Notes: a model not told the origin generated them from the letters alone. 64,000 nt of DNA from Chrysogorgia sp. JL179-B06 (GCA_035772405.1 JAYKKM010000309.1:332001-396000), one strand, 5' to 3'; positions 9,292-22,310 are shown, counted from the stretch's first letter. Made by a program: numbers and translations.

Positions 9292-9875
9292 CCCATTGAC
9301 TTGTTGTTATTTACTTTAATGACGTTGTGAAAGTTCTGGATAATCTTACTCGAATACCTGTTCAGATATGTTCCTAGGGCAATCCTCGTACGTCCACTCT
9401 AAAAACAGGAGCCCCATTGTTAATTACTTTAAGGACGTTGCTCTTACATATTTTTACTGTATATTGCACGCGCAAGGAAATAAAGCCACCCCTTTGAGAC
9501 TCTAATGACTCATCAATATTGCCTAAGTATTACCCCCGTGAATAAACAGGAAACATAAATCTAACATATAATAAGAGACAGCCGTGCGTAGCTAATAGTC
9601 TGTATTTATAAACGGTTCTTTTAAGAGCCACCACATATACTAAAAGAATAGTGACGAAACACTCGAAACGTGTTTATAATGAACGGCTCTTTCAGGAGCC
9701 ACCATTTTTACTAAAAGAGTTCTCGGTGTGAAAGCAGTGTGAAACGTATCAAATACATGAAATCACACCATAAATAGTGTTAATAAAAAATATATAATTA
9801 CAGTTCCCTATTTACAATCACTCTTTAGTGTTCAAAAATCCCCCAAACAAAGTATAAAATATATTTACAAACACA
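9292..9875. other. Non-coding gap between + genes and polymerase
   Basis: Apart from the stem-loops at 9614-9700, this 584-bp stretch has no credible ORF. It is AT-rich toward the polymerase end (9780-9870). It separates convergent transcription units. Confidence 0.6.
9614..9700 (+). terminator. Two tandem histone-type 3' stem-loops
   Basis: Two 16-nt hairpins, GGTTCTTTTAAGAGCC (9614-9629) and GGCTCTTTCAGGAGCC (9685-9700), each have a 6-bp stem and 4-nt loop. Both are preceded by AAC and followed by ACCA, exactly the layout of the metazoan replication-dependent histone mRNA 3' stem-loop. Purine-rich AAAAGA stretches follow each about 12-17 nt downstream, where the U7-binding element would sit. 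They are a tandem duplication 71 nt apart. No histone gene is present. Orientation fits the gene at 8866-9291. Confidence 0.7.
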
Positions 9876-12800
9876 CTAAAACCCGTAAGGCAAAGTATTA
9901 AAATTATCTACAATTACGCGTTTATTATATACAACTCGATAGTCCTTTGTCTCACTTCGGGTTAAAACACTCTTATCACTTGTATTACGCACTATTTTAA
10001 ATGGGATATCTACACTAACTCTCTCTGGCCCTACACCTGTAACCATATCACGCATAACATTAAAATTTACTGTTTCTAACGTCTGGAAATTTAAAGTAAT
10101 GCCTCGTATCTTACAACATGTTTTACCATTATTCAGCTCGTAGGCATAGTTTTTGGGTCCCCCAGAGACGAAGGTCGTAATATACCCTCCATCCAGCTCG
10201 TCGGTGAGCTCGCCAAGGTAAACCCCTGTCTCGGGTTCAGGTTCCCCAGGTTTACTTGTGTAGATTACAGAGTCCGTGTCGTAGTAGAGTACTCTTTCAT
10301 TCAACTGCTCCAACACGCTGTAAAGTTTAAGGCGGGCATATGCCGTGGTGAAAGCGGCGATGACCACATTGGTTCTGGCGTTTGGCTCGACGAAATTTTC
10401 CTTATTCTCGTATCGGAGTTCTAGGACGTCATCGCTCACGAAGGAAGCATCGGTCACCTCGATCTGGTCAGCCGTCAACATATCGAAGTACTCTTGTGGC
10501 TCTGACACGAGTTTCACCTTGGACATGTTTGGTTTTTGTGCAAACTTTCCTGTGAAATAAAATAAACGAAACAAAATACGTACATAAGTTTTCGTAATTA
10601 ACCGAATCCTATTCTGTTTCAACATATTTTTTATACATACCCCAAAATGAATTAAGCATCAATTTCGCCAAGGCACGCAATCCAGGGTTCTTCTGAATCT
10701 TGGTTCGGTCTAGAAGCACACCTTCCCGTTCAAAATACTCATTGATGTACTGTTGTTTCTGTTCTTCGGCGTTGCACCCGTCTGGAAAACCGCTGGATTC
10801 CTGCTTTATCTTTAAAAAAGTGTCAATGTAATCTTTAAAGAGTTCATCACTTTGTTGTGGGAAATGCCACACTTCGTGAATGGCAAGCAAACGGTAACCC
10901 ATCCCCAAAGCTTTTTGCAATTCATTCGTTACCCATGAACCCTGAATGGAACGCTCCTCATCGATGTGATTGCATGGCTCCTGGTTCAAACCATCTACAC
11001 AGGACTGACATAATGGAAACATCAATTTTCCGTGGGCACGATAGGGGAGGACAGGGTGTAGAAGTCGTCGGGGAGGAAGAACGGTACATTTCACTATACC
11101 GAAATATTGTGAGATATCCGCAAAGTTCTCCGTGATGATCTCGGGATGGCCAACGGGATAAGCACCATACTTGTTACACCAGGGATAGAGACTGGTGAAG
11201 TCCACGTAATGCACTTTCTCACCGGGTTGACACTGATGAAATAATTTCGTAGCATTGGTTCTTCCGCCATAGAAGGCATGTCTTGGTTCAAGAGGCTCCA
11301 CGATTTCGAAATTGTCGAAATAGGTCTTCATCTCAGGGTTGGTTTCGAGCTCTCTCCTTATGTCACATTCCCACATCTCAACGACATTATAACCTTGGCT
11401 TTTCAGATAACGTGTTTTCTCGAGAGTGTGTTGATGTAGATCTTGCATGCTTTGTTGACTTACGGGGTTGATCGTGTCCCTTGCGTAGCAGCGGATGCAA
11501 CCATGCCAAAAACAGCCATGAAATTCGTAAACGGTGTTAGACTCTGCGTGAAAACCGTCGACGCGATACTTTCCTATGCGTTGCTCGCCAAAATTGCGGG
11601 AATGACGAATGGAAATGTCTATGCTTTGGGCGGTGTACGCTAACCATTTCAGGGCGATGACCGATTGTTTATCTTGAGGTCGATAACCAAGGGGCGGTAT
11701 GATAGCGATGGAGTTCTCCCGGAGAAAATTCTTGCGGAATACAAGATTGCAGGCCGATGCAATAGTCAGGCATTTCTCAAAAGGATCAATATCGGTGACG
11801 GAAACGAAACAGTTCACGAAATTCAAGACAGCAACGTCGAAGGATATCGACGTCCGAACGGCAATACTTGAGGATTTCTTCTTTAAAGTTAAACACGTAA
11901 TTGTTGGCTTTCAGTTCATTAAACCAAACATAAAATTTAGTACGGTCATCCGAAGTCATGCCATCAGGGTTGTAATAACTTGCATCTGGAAGAGGGCCTT
12001 CATAGTCTTGATTGGCCTCGATGTTGAAATAATGCGGGAAATAACCTTTGGCAAGTTCATTTAGACCAAATGTCTTGGGGAAGTTTGCGAGTCTCATCGG
12101 GATAAAACATAACGAATCGACAAACTTGATATTCATCACCGGAACATTCAATGTTAAAATTTTCGCCCCACGCATAATTACTTCAGGTACTAAACCATTC
12201 TTGTGCAAATATTGAAGGATGAAATAACCATCATAACCTTGAAAATTATGGGCCATCACGATGCTGCCAGAGTTTTGCTCTTGAAACAGCCATTCGCAAA
12301 AATCATCTCGAGTATTTGGGCCGCTAAACACGTTTTCATCACCGCTCTCATTGTGGACAACGCATAAATTCGGAACGTGTTCGCCGTCCTCTTGGGTGCA
12401 TTCGAAATCAAAGAACAACAACTGGTTATAATCGCTCTCTCTCCCCCCTCATCTTCGCTCACTTCTCCGTCTACGGCCGTCTCATCATCGAGTAAATTCG
12501 TGTCCGATTGTGTTTCGACTTTACTGGTTTTTCTTTTCTTTGCCGGTTGCATGTAGCATTTATGGTTCTCCGGATCTACATACAGCTGACAAACTGTACA
12601 ACGAACAAGACCACAGTTATGGCTCTGTGGGAGTGCATTAGCTCTCTTTACCACTAGATTACAGTGCTGACACTTTACGACGGAAGCGCAAATAGGCCGC
12701 TTCTCGCCCACTCTCGCTTTATGCCTATCGAAGCATTCTTGGCTTTTGAAGAACCGATTGCAATCGTTACAGTGCATCCAATTGGTAATCGGACAGTTCT

Positions 12801-14094
12801 GTGTATAACACAGCTTACATGTATCTCCACAAAGATGATCTTCGATTTTATCGTAGCCTTTCTTGCAAACATGGCAATACTTCTTGCGAGCGAGGAACGC
12901 GGGCATACTGGTCACCACATCGTAATGATTATCGTGGGCGTAGAGGTAAATACGTTTTGACGCTTCAGGACCAGAATAAATTATTGTATTCAAATGTTCC
13001 TTTGAGATAATGTTTATTTGATAGTCGCTCAAATAGGCTTGAAATTTTTTCACTTCTTCTATACCGCACTGTCCTAGCGGAACGCTGGCTTTTTCGTGCA
13101 ATTCATGAGCAAGGTCATCTTGTAGAGTCTTCCGCGAATCGCTTATGCGCTGATATCTTTCATCGCTATCGACTTTGGCTTTCGCGACGACAATGGCTCG
13201 AGCAAGACAGAGATCGTCTTTATTCTGAATACGGACAATGGCTCTTTTGTTTGAAAGGTACTTATCTAGGTTGGCAATTTTTCGCTTTCTTCCTGTCCCA
13301 CCGTTTGGCATCTCGACATGGATTATATTAACAGTAATTGAATCGTCTAACTTAAACGCATCATTCGATTGGATTACTCTTTCGATTTCGGCCAATATTC
13401 TTTCGACGGTTAATTTCTCACGAGACATAAACGGCAACGAAATAGGATACTCGAGTTGGGGAGAATGCATGATAAATCTAATTTGGTCGTGCGTCGCGAT
13501 TCCATCTGTGACCCGATCTAGTAAGCTTTCAAACACTTCGTGTAGTTGTCTTAGAACATCATGCAATCCTTGTACTTGTAAATCACCAAATTGAACTCGG
13601 TAATCAAGGCCGGTGGTTTTAAACTTTTTCACGCGAACTTGCTTAATAGACTTAATGGTAAAGAACGGAACAGTTCTAGGTTTCTTACTTGTTACACCGT
13701 CTTCATCTTGAACTGATCTCTTACGACTGCCTTCTCCGGTCTGGATAGCTTCAGGCATTACTTCAGGCAGGTGTTCGACGAAAGAATCATCGTTGCAGTC
13801 TGCGTTGAACCATTCGGGAATAACTTCAGCGATCAATGGTAGATTAGCGAGGAAAGAATCGTCGTTCCAATCGTTATCGAACTCGGCGCGTTCTTCAGTC
13901 GACCAGCCAGTGAATAGTTCTGGATATATTCCGCGTCTCTCGTTCTCCACACTGCGAATCAATTCTTCTGTCCGTATCGTCAGCTTCTGCATGAACGCCG
14001 CTTCTCGATGTCTTTCGTCAAAATCGAAAAACCATTCTAACACTTCAATTTCCTCGATGGTTGTACACCCTTTGATAACATCAACAATATCCAT
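9876..14094 (-). CDS. Protein-primed family B DNA polymerase (Polinton POLB), one intron, two frame breaks
   Basis: The replicative polymerase. From ATG 14094, about 550 residues of N-terminal region with several Cys/His zinc knuckles (CHVCKKGYDKIEDHLC and following) precede the 3'-5' exonuclease: Exo I FFDFECTQ, Exo II NFQGYDGYF, Exo III YCRSDVDIL. An embedded nuclease-like segment (YEFHGCFWHGC) follows. Palm motifs are A YVDFTSLYP, B KLMLNSFWG and C YYDTDSVIY. Motif B is interrupted by a spliceosomal intron (10550-10640). The frame also breaks near 12430, at a G-run/GA repeat, and near 11820, neither of which looks like an intron. All catalytic motifs survive, so these may be young lesions or sequence errors. 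Confidence 0.82.
10550..10640 (-). other. 91-nt spliceosomal intron inside polymerase motif B
   Basis: On the minus strand the exon ends ...TTTTGGG and is followed by GTATGTATAAA, a consensus 5' splice site. The intron ends in a pyrimidine-rich TTTATTTTATTTCACAG. Joining at these sites keeps the frame through the conserved NSFWG segment, whereas reading through meets a stop after nine codons. Splicing means this copy is expressed from the nucleus. Confidence 0.8.
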
Positions 14095-14103
14095 TTCTAT
14101 CAA

Positions 14104-14576
14104 AGAAACACATATTAAATATGGTTATAATACTAAAATACACAGCGCACGATGTAATATAAATCATATACACAATAAAATCTTACCTTCAATCAAACAA
14201 CAAAACGTCGAATATAATTCTCCAAGCGAAAACACTATCAAAAACAGCAAACTGTAGAATCTACAAGTTTAGAACACTGTAGGAAAAGTAACAACTATAC
14301 AAAATCACCGGGCTTATATATAGTCTATATTCAGTTACTTCCGTTCCAACGCTATATCCGTTCGCTTGGGAATTTACCAGGGAATTTACTTCACTCAGTT
14401 TGCGCTAAAGTAAAAGTAAATATAGCAACACAGGGGATCATCTTTTAATTATTCAAGGATTAGTGCGTACGTACGCTTGGGAATTTACCAGGGAATTTAC
14501 TTTTATTATTCACACTTAATCCTATTAAGTCACTTCCTGTCGGCATCCCTTTGTGGCGGTATATGGGGGGGTTACC
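14104..14576. other. Polymerase upstream region / element 1 right flank
   Basis: No gene seen. A 27-bp sequence beginning CGCTTGGGAATTTACCAGGG occurs twice, near 14363 and 14475. I could not find terminal inverted repeats or a target duplication for element 1 here, so its exact right end is undefined. Confidence 0.45.
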
Positions 14577-14578
14577 TA

Positions 14579-14727
<149 letters not shown>

Positions 14728-14900
14728 TTTCGCTTACCTCAAAACTGGTCTGCTACAACTTGTTTCATCTGTAAAAGAATCTTCAGGCAGTGACCTGTAG
14801 ATTCAGGCAGTTGATTCAGGCAGTGAAAGAATCTTCAGGCAGTGACCAGTAACTATATGTTGTTGAGCACTCTTTGCATTTCGTAGACCAAAACCTACAC

Positions 14901-14940
<40 letters not shown>

Positions 14941-14946
<6 letters not shown>

Positions 14947-15158
14947 TGTAGATAAATCAAAGACAAGACATCACTTTGCTGTTACTCCGAGTTTCACGCT
15001 TACGCGATCGTCAGACAGACTTTAATGAAGAATACACGTGCTCCAACCCCTTTTTGGAGCACGTGTGGCTTCATTAAAGTCTGTCTGACGATCGCGTAAG
15101 CGTGAAACTCGGAGTAACAGCAAAGTGATGTCTTGTCTTTGATTTATCTACAATTTAT
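14941..15158. repeat. 218-bp near-perfect palindrome
   Basis: The left arm (from ATAAATTGTAGATAAATCAA) and the right arm (ending TTGATTTATCTACAATTTAT) match over about 100 bp with a short spacer around ACCCCTTTTT. It is flanked by TA tracts and would form a large cruciform. Confidence 0.85.
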
Positions 15159-15217
15159 TACGCTCTGCAAATTAATTCATTGAGCACTCTACCGACAGTA
15201 TAAACTCAATTCACCAG

Positions 15218-15768
<551 letters not shown>

Positions 15769-15833
15769 GTGTAGGTTTTGGTCTACGAAATGCAAAGAGT
15801 GCTCAACAACATATAGTTAGAGCAAATAATAGA

Positions 15834-16025
<192 letters not shown>

Positions 16026-16115
16026 AATCGAACACAAGTATAAGTTATAGGCAGAATGATTTCATTTCGACAATAAGAAGATTCGAATAGCTTTTAAATA
16101 AATAACATTGTATTT

Positions 16116-16289
16116 CACACACAAACGTTTTCGCTGTTCTTAGCTCTTCAGGTGTGAGGAAATAATGAGTGGTTGAGTTACTTTGATATTAACATATTAA
16201 TTCAGCTCATATTAATATAAAAGTAACTCAACCACTCATTATTACCTCACACCTGAAGAGCTAAGAACAGCGAAAACGTTTGTGTGTTA
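16116..16289. repeat. Inverted repeat with about 70-bp arms
   Basis: Arms begin ACACACAAACGTTTTCGCTG (left) and end with the inverse CAGCGAAAACGTTTGTGTGT (right), separated by about 35 bp of AT-rich DNA. It looks like a MITE or foldback remnant. Confidence 0.85.
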
Positions 16290-17990
16290 AATAAAATGTT
16301 ATTACTCGGGCCTCCCCCTGTGGGGGGAGAGCACGAGTCTTAAAAAGGGCTCTGTTTATTTGGCAATGTCGCGAAATGGCAATTCTTGCATCATCCCACT
16401 TGGGTCTGGGTACGAGATCGATCTGAACCACTGCATATATTTATGCGCCATTGTCATATTTTTAATATTCATCTGGTTACCTTTCCTCGAGGGCTGGCAG
16501 TATCTTGATCTCACGATGCTTACAATCGCACATGCCGATCGCCGAAGACCTACTGCTACACTAAAAGATAACGAGCGATTTCGACACGGTTGGTGCCTTG
16601 GTGGTCTCTGTCTGCGATCTCGATATAAACCGTACACTGAAAATGCCGTACCTGTACGCTGATGTGTACTCGATTAAACCTATGTTTAACAAGTTAATAT
16701 GAAACTCAACGTATGAATGCTGTGTGAAAATATGTTAACTGTTCTGAGGCAACTGTAATATGTTTTATAAGCTTTGTTGCCTGCATTGTTTATTGTTTAT
16801 ATGTCTATATACAAAATAAAGTCGATGCTAATCAACAGTTTATTGTTTCATACACAATATATAAACCTTCGACATTATAATTATTTTGAGATTTTAGAGC
16901 AACCTTTCAAAAGTGTCCACTTTTGAATTCTATAATTGCTTCTCGAATAAACCTGTTTCACTTTATGTGTAAGCTTAAATGGGCCTCCAAAATTTGCTGG
17001 TTATCAATAAGTCTGTATCGATCAACTCTCTGACACCCATACCAACTATCATGAAGATCAAAGAGTAAAGGGTTTGTTATTTGCTGGTTTACCCGAATGA
17101 CATCCTGTTGCCATGTACTTTCCATTGTTACAACAATTACTTGGTCTGCACAGACAGATAAAACTTTTCATACTGATTTTTGGCTAGTTTCATGATTACT
17201 ATAGCTGTATATGAAGGCAAGCTGTACATGCAGGAGGCAAGCTCGTCTCTAATCGAGATAGTAATAATAGTCCTGATATTACAGTACATGAGGCAGCCCA
17301 CATGCCAGACTTGCTAACAAGCACACCATTTGCCAACTGTTACTTGGTCTGTACAGCCAGATACATTTTTGATATTATATACATGAAGCGAGCTGGCCCA
17401 ATAATAAATGTGCTAAATTTATGAATATGTTTACTGGCTCAAAATGCACAAAGAAATAAAATTTTGAATTATATTTCTTTAAGCTGTTTTGCTTATGTCT
17501 TGCTACTGCCAGCTAAATGGTTTGATTTAAATGCACTTGTCACTGGAAGTGACAAGTACTGAGAACAATATAACTGATTTAATACTTGCTCAAACTGAAC
17601 CTGTTTGCGGGACTGGCCAGATGAATTGTTGTTACATGAGCACAGGCCGGGCTTGCTTTTCAGGTTGGCCCTGTTGACTAGAACTGGATTAGGTCAGCAA
17701 ACAGGATGGCTCATTTGGTGGGGCAGACTTCTCAGTAAGCCAGCTTGGATACTGAGCCAACTCACCTTCATATAATCAAAGCCGTTGGCCAACAATACGT
17801 TATGGGTTTGCAATGATGGAAAATTTAACCACCCCTGCACTGACAGCTGTATCATTACATGTATCATTGTACCTACAACTATAGATTTGTGTATATTGAA
17901 TTTGCCTACAATGTCTTTCAACAAGCCACAACCTCAAGTAGCCCGAGTTTAACGCCTAGCGGGCGTCTTGTTTATTTAAAAACAAGAATG
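16290..17990. other. No gene recognised
   Basis: Overlapping ORFs of about 93-100 codons on both strands at 16356-16662 match nothing I know, and the rest has no convincing coding frame. Small hairpins occur at 16312-16330 (CCTCCCCCTGTGGGGGGAG) and near 17530 (CTTGTCACTGGAAGTGACAAG). Confidence 0.5.
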
Positions 17991-18327
17991 GCTATTCGAA
18001 TCTTCTTGTTGTCGAAATGAAATAATTATGAATATATATATATATATACTGACATAATAATATTACTGAAATAATATATATATATATATATACTGACGGA
18101 TACTTAGATTTCAAATAAGCACCAAGCACAGCACGAACACTGATGCACAGAGCAATAACGCTGCCGCATACAAAAGAAAGCACAATTCAAGTACTCGACT
18201 ATACGTAAGCAATGCACTTGGATGCAATGGCTACCCCGCCAAATTCATATCTACGATCAAAAACAATATCAGCTCTACTTCCACGACGCCATCACCAGAA
18301 GAGTTAGTTGAGGCATCCAGTCCACAT

Positions 18328-18522
18328 GGACTTAAGAAATACCTAATGGGTTTCCGTGTTTGGATAACGTGATCCAAACACGCGGGATGTTGCGAGACTT
18401 GAGAAAAGCGTAAAAAAATACGAGCCGATAGGCGAGTGTTTTTAGCTTTTTGAAAGTCGAGCAACATCCCAAGTGTTTGGATCACGTTATCCAAACACGG
18501 AAACCCATTAGGTATTTCTTTT
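18328..18522. mobile_element. MITE-like inverted repeat, TGTTTGGAT family
   Basis: AAGAAATACCTAATGGGTTT at the left is inverted at the right end. The inner part contains GTGTTTGGATAACGTGATCC and its inverse. No coding capacity. Confidence 0.7.
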
Positions 18523-18874
18523 ATAAAATAACCACAGAGAAATATCACTAAAAATTATTAATATAATTAGATCAACATTGCAATTCTCCCCAAAACCATC
18601 AACTACCAATCAGGGGAGGTCTTTCATGTTCTTCTAAGCTAATCGGCCAATCATGGATAGCTTTCTATTGACGCTGACGACAGCAAAGAGCCGAAAATAA
18701 GCTTGATCGGTAAAAACATCAGGAAAACAGCTTGGAAAGATGAAAAATATATATTTCCAGATGGATTTAATCACAAAAATATGCCGTTTAACTTTATGTT
18801 GGATTGCTGCAGATGTAAAGTGATGTTGTGAGTTTGCCTAGCCTTCAGATTCTACAACACAGAATCTTTTTTGT

Positions 18875-19233
18875 GGTTTTCTCTCACTGTCGAAGTGTTG
18901 TTCGGTGAATTTTTGTTGGCTACAAGAACAAAATGAATGGTTTCTTCGTGAATATCCTACCTGACGAGAGGTAAATTAAACATTTTACACCTTTTCCATG
19001 TTCTCTTGGTGGACTATGTCTATAAAAATGTTGTCTTTTTGGGTTTTATTGAATGGTTTTCTCTCACTGTCGAAGTGTTGTTCGGTGATTTTGTGTTGAC
19101 TACAGGAACAAAATAAATGGTTTCTTCGTAAATATTCTGCCCGACGAGAACTAAAATAAACATTTTACACCATTTCCATGTTTTCTTGGTAGACTATGTC
19201 TATAAAAGTGTTGTCTTTTTTGGGTTTTATTGA
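18875..19233. repeat. Two tandem copies of a 180-bp unit
   Basis: GGTTTTCTCTCACTGTCGAA begins at 18875 and again at 19055. The units stay similar through the GGTTTCTTCGT and TGTCTATAAAA blocks, with scattered differences. Confidence 0.85.
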
Positions 19234-19488
19234 AATTTTCAATTAGGTAAACTTCGCCTTCATAAATTATACGGAAATTCTCGTTCGCTTTAGCGTTGCT
19301 TTGTCCACATTAAATACTTATAATTTCCTATATATTTTCGGCCTATTTTTTGCAAAATCTTGTGAAAATTAACAGGGAAGATTGCTATATTTTATTTATA
19401 GTTATTGTGCATACTATGTAGAATGTTAATGTTTAAAAACGATGATGGGCCGGCATGATTTGCTTTTTGTGTGACACGACCTCAAAAT

Positions 19489-19515
19489 TCCCGTGTTTGG
19501 ATAACCTGATCCAAA
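19489..19515. repeat. TGTTTGGAT-family palindrome
   Basis: CCCGTGTTTGGATAACCTGA followed by the inverse TCCAAACACGGG forms a short hairpin of the same family as 18328-18522. Confidence 0.6.
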
Positions 19516-19685
19516 CACGGGTATTAGCCAATCAGAACACGCGTAGCACACTTGTTATTTTATAAATGCTGTTCTAAAATTCATTAATAATTCATGAGTA
19601 ATTAAACCAATAGCATGTAAGCATTCGGTCACATGATGCTGTTTGGATACCCCGGTCAAACACCGCCAGACAAAAGATTTCAGCT

Positions 19686-19751
19686 GCATACGTAATTAAG
19701 ATATTTGATCCAAACACTAGTGTTTGGATCAAATATCTTAATTACGTATGC
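19686..19751. repeat. 66-bp near-perfect palindrome, TGTTTGGAT family
   Basis: TGCATACGTAATTAAGATAT leads to a CACTAGTG centre and then the full inverse. Both halves contain TTTGATCCAAACAC. Confidence 0.8.
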
Positions 19752-20079
19752 AAAATCAGGTCAGCAAACAAATTCACACACAAAATTCCTTTATTCACTC
19801 TTTGTCGTCTACCACAAATCTAATGTTACAGCCAGTAAACACACACTTGTCCAGTTTAATACTCGCAGAAACAAAACCCTCTACCATGCATCACAATCAT
19901 CTCAACTCCACTATTTAATTTATCATTATCTATTCATCGTGGAAAACCCACTTCAGTTATGCATTGTGTAATATCTCAATATAATTCCTAATTACGATAT
20001 CCTTCGTTAGAAATTCTATTCAAATCAGCAAACGAAAACATTCTCTTACCTCTCCATTCATTTCAGAAGCTATATAAAC

Positions 20080-20206
20080 AACTCGAGCTCGTGTCCCACC
20101 GGGATATCCAAACACTCGAAAACAATGGACAAAAACACTCGCGCTGCGCGCTCGTGTTTTCACCATTATTTTCTCGTGTTTGGATATCCCGGTGAAACAC
20201 TCGCTC
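20080..20206. mobile_element. MITE-like inverted repeat, TGTTTGGATATCC variant
   Basis: ACCGGGATATCCAAACACTC on the left faces GTGTTTGGATATCCCGGTGA on the right, with a GTTTTTG/CAAAAAC-type inner stem. Related ends at 18.3 and 19.7 kb suggest one family. Confidence 0.7.
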
Positions 20207-20617
20207 TCGTTGTTCATATATTACTTCTCCCACACATCAAAGGACTAATCCGAAAAACTACAACGGACTCTACGTAAACACGCCATCAACGTTACAACCA
20301 AACCTTTACGATCTTTACAACGACAATTCCCATCACCGAAATACAGGGTGCGCGGCCGAACAACAAACTGACGTTATATACATGATATATCATGCAAACA
20401 ATGTTCGCAGAAAGAAAGAGCACATCAGCAACGTTAAAAACTCATGGAAACACGTACATTACATATATTTTGAAAACAGTCGTATAATTGACAAAGTGAA
20501 TTATCGCATCAGAAAGTCACTCGAATCTTTTAGCCTGAATAATGCTAAAAAAAAATCTATTACTGAATAATGCTAAAAAGTGTTGTGCTGCGTAAGCAGT
20601 GTAGAAATGCAAATCAA

Positions 20618-20800
20618 ATATCTAAAAAGGTTGGTGTTCTGCCAAAAATAATAGCGTGTAAGTTGTCTAACGTTTCGAGCAAAGGCCCTTCGTCAGAGAG
20701 TGAAGTTTCACCCTCTGACGAAGGGCCTTCGCCCGAAAGTTAGACAAGTTAATTACACGCTATTTCGGCAGTACATCAACCTTTTTAGATATTTGATCTG
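20618..20800. repeat. Foldback repeat with about 80-bp arms
   Basis: AAAAAGGTTGGTGTTCTGCC on the left is matched imperfectly by GGCAGTACATCAACCTTTTT on the right. The inner arms share GAAGGGCC and GTTAGACAA-type segments. No gene. Confidence 0.75.
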
Positions 20801-20965
20801 TACAGTATAGCTGAACTGTGGAACACTCTCCCATCTAGTTTCAAATCCTACAATTCTCTCGCTCTATTTAAGTCTGGTATTCAAAAAATGTACTCTATCA
20901 AACTACCTGACTCTAAAATCGAATTGTATCTACCATTAAAGGGTCACGTCTCAATTGGGACGTAA
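20795..20965 (+). pseudogene. LINE reverse-transcriptase tail fragment
   Basis: A short + strand frame reads AELWNTLPSSFKSYNSLALF and ends in a stop after GHVSIGT. The W-N-x-L-P...S-L-x-x-F-K pattern is typical of the extreme C terminus of CR1/L2-type LINE ORF2 proteins. It is followed by a 3' UTR-like AT-rich stretch. Heavily truncated at the 5' side. Confidence 0.6.
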
Positions 20966-21086
20966 GTCATGTTCCTTTTTCCTGTCACACATATCTTATT
21001 TATTGTATTTGTATGTACTTTTTTGTATTAATAGTAACTTGTAAATATATTGTGACAAATTCATTAAATCATAAAAAATCGAATAC

Positions 21087-21212
21087 GAGAGTGGTTGGTT
21101 GGAAAACTGTCCTCCCGCACTCCTCCTGAGTTCAAACCCTTGTTTTATCGTCGATATGTTGATGATTGTTTTATTTTATTTCGTTCCCAGAATCATGTTA
21201 AACCGTTCTAAG
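21087..21212 (+). pseudogene. Penelope-like element, RT palm fragment (YVDD)
   Basis: The + strand frame contains PPEFKPLFYRRYVDDCFILF, the catalytic palm motif (YVDD) of Penelope-like reverse transcriptases. It is cut at about 21212 by an oppositely oriented LINE. The same retroelement appears to resume near 22405. A degraded fossil. Confidence 0.7.
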
Positions 21213-21410
21213 TTTATCTTAATTCACGAGGCCGTAGGCCGAGTTTTTTAACAACTTCGAGGTAATAATAATATCATTTATTTAATCACGATAATTACAA
21301 CACTTCAGCTGACGCTGATGGGGTCGTGAATCTATAGTTCTAGTATGAAATATATAAGGATGTATAAAAAATGTATATGAAACGATTTAGAGTCTAAGAC
21401 TAAGATGATA

Positions 21411-22310
21411 TTAATAGTATATGAATTCGCAGTTGTGTTTCCGATTAGGCATAATTGGAATGTGGTCTAAATGGTTCTTAACATGTTTTTTGAACAAATT
21501 ATGTCTCTTTTCTTGTATTGATTCGTCCAGGTAGTTCCATATAAAAGCGCCTCTGTACGCGACTGATCTTCGCATGGTCTCCGTTCTCGGTCGTGGAATA
21601 ACTAACGCATTACGACCTCTTAATGCGTACACTGTGTCCCTCTTAATAAATAATTCGTTGCAGCTTAGATTCAGCGCGGCCCGTTTCATCGATAAGTTCA
21701 GGGTGTCGCGACTTGTAAACAAGGGTTGCTATTTTATACTTGTAAACCCAGGCCATAGATTTCCAATTAACCTTGTTTAGAACTTCGGAACCTGGCGTGT
21801 TCCAATCTAACTTGAAGTTGATTTTAGCTGCTCGTATATGCATTTTCACCAAGTCTTGGAAGGGCGTTTTTGTACAACTTCCCCAAGCCACAATCCCGTA
21901 TGTTATAGATGGTAGAATCACCTTGAAGTAAAACTGCTCCCGTACACACCGTCGGCAGGAAATGGAGAGATTTCAATAAGTTAAATTTTCTAGAGAAACT
22001 TTTTATCACTCCCTTCAAATGCACTGACCAATTCAATTTGTCATCCATCACAACGCCCAAGCATCTTGTAGAATTCACCAATTTCACCGTATTACCATTT
22101 ATGGTCAGTTGTGGCATAGGTCCCACGAATTGTGTATTCGAGATAATCATCGCTTCGCATTTGGTAGGGTGTATACTGTCATCCCTGCTGCACCACTCAG
22201 CACACAGATTCAGCGCATGGTTTACGGACACGATTGTCGAATCGTTGGAATCAGAGATGCAGTATAGCGTGGTAAAGAACTATTTCGAGTTCTTGATATA
22301 GCTTCTCAAA
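21411..22310 (-). pseudogene. LINE (CR1/L2-like) reverse transcriptase, C-terminal part, decayed
   Basis: Three overlapping minus-strand frames together cover the thumb and C-terminal region of a non-LTR reverse transcriptase. NSTRCLGVVMDDKLNWSVHL is the conserved LGVxxDxxLxW motif; LPSITYGIVAWGSC and AYRGAFIWNYLDESIQEKRH follow. Frameshifts separate the pieces, and the 5' part is missing, as usual for LINE insertions. It appears to have inserted into the Penelope-like element whose halves lie at 21087-21212 and 22405-23523. Confidence 0.75.

Noticed and set aside
11786..11826. A second intron at the 11820 polymerase frame break
   Set aside because: No GT...AG pair fits, and the two frames overlap with conserved residues adjoining directly, so a single-base indel explains it better.
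16356..16662. Overlapping 93- and 100-codon ORFs on opposite strands
   Set aside because: No homologue recognised, no neighbours or signals supporting either strand; left uncalled.
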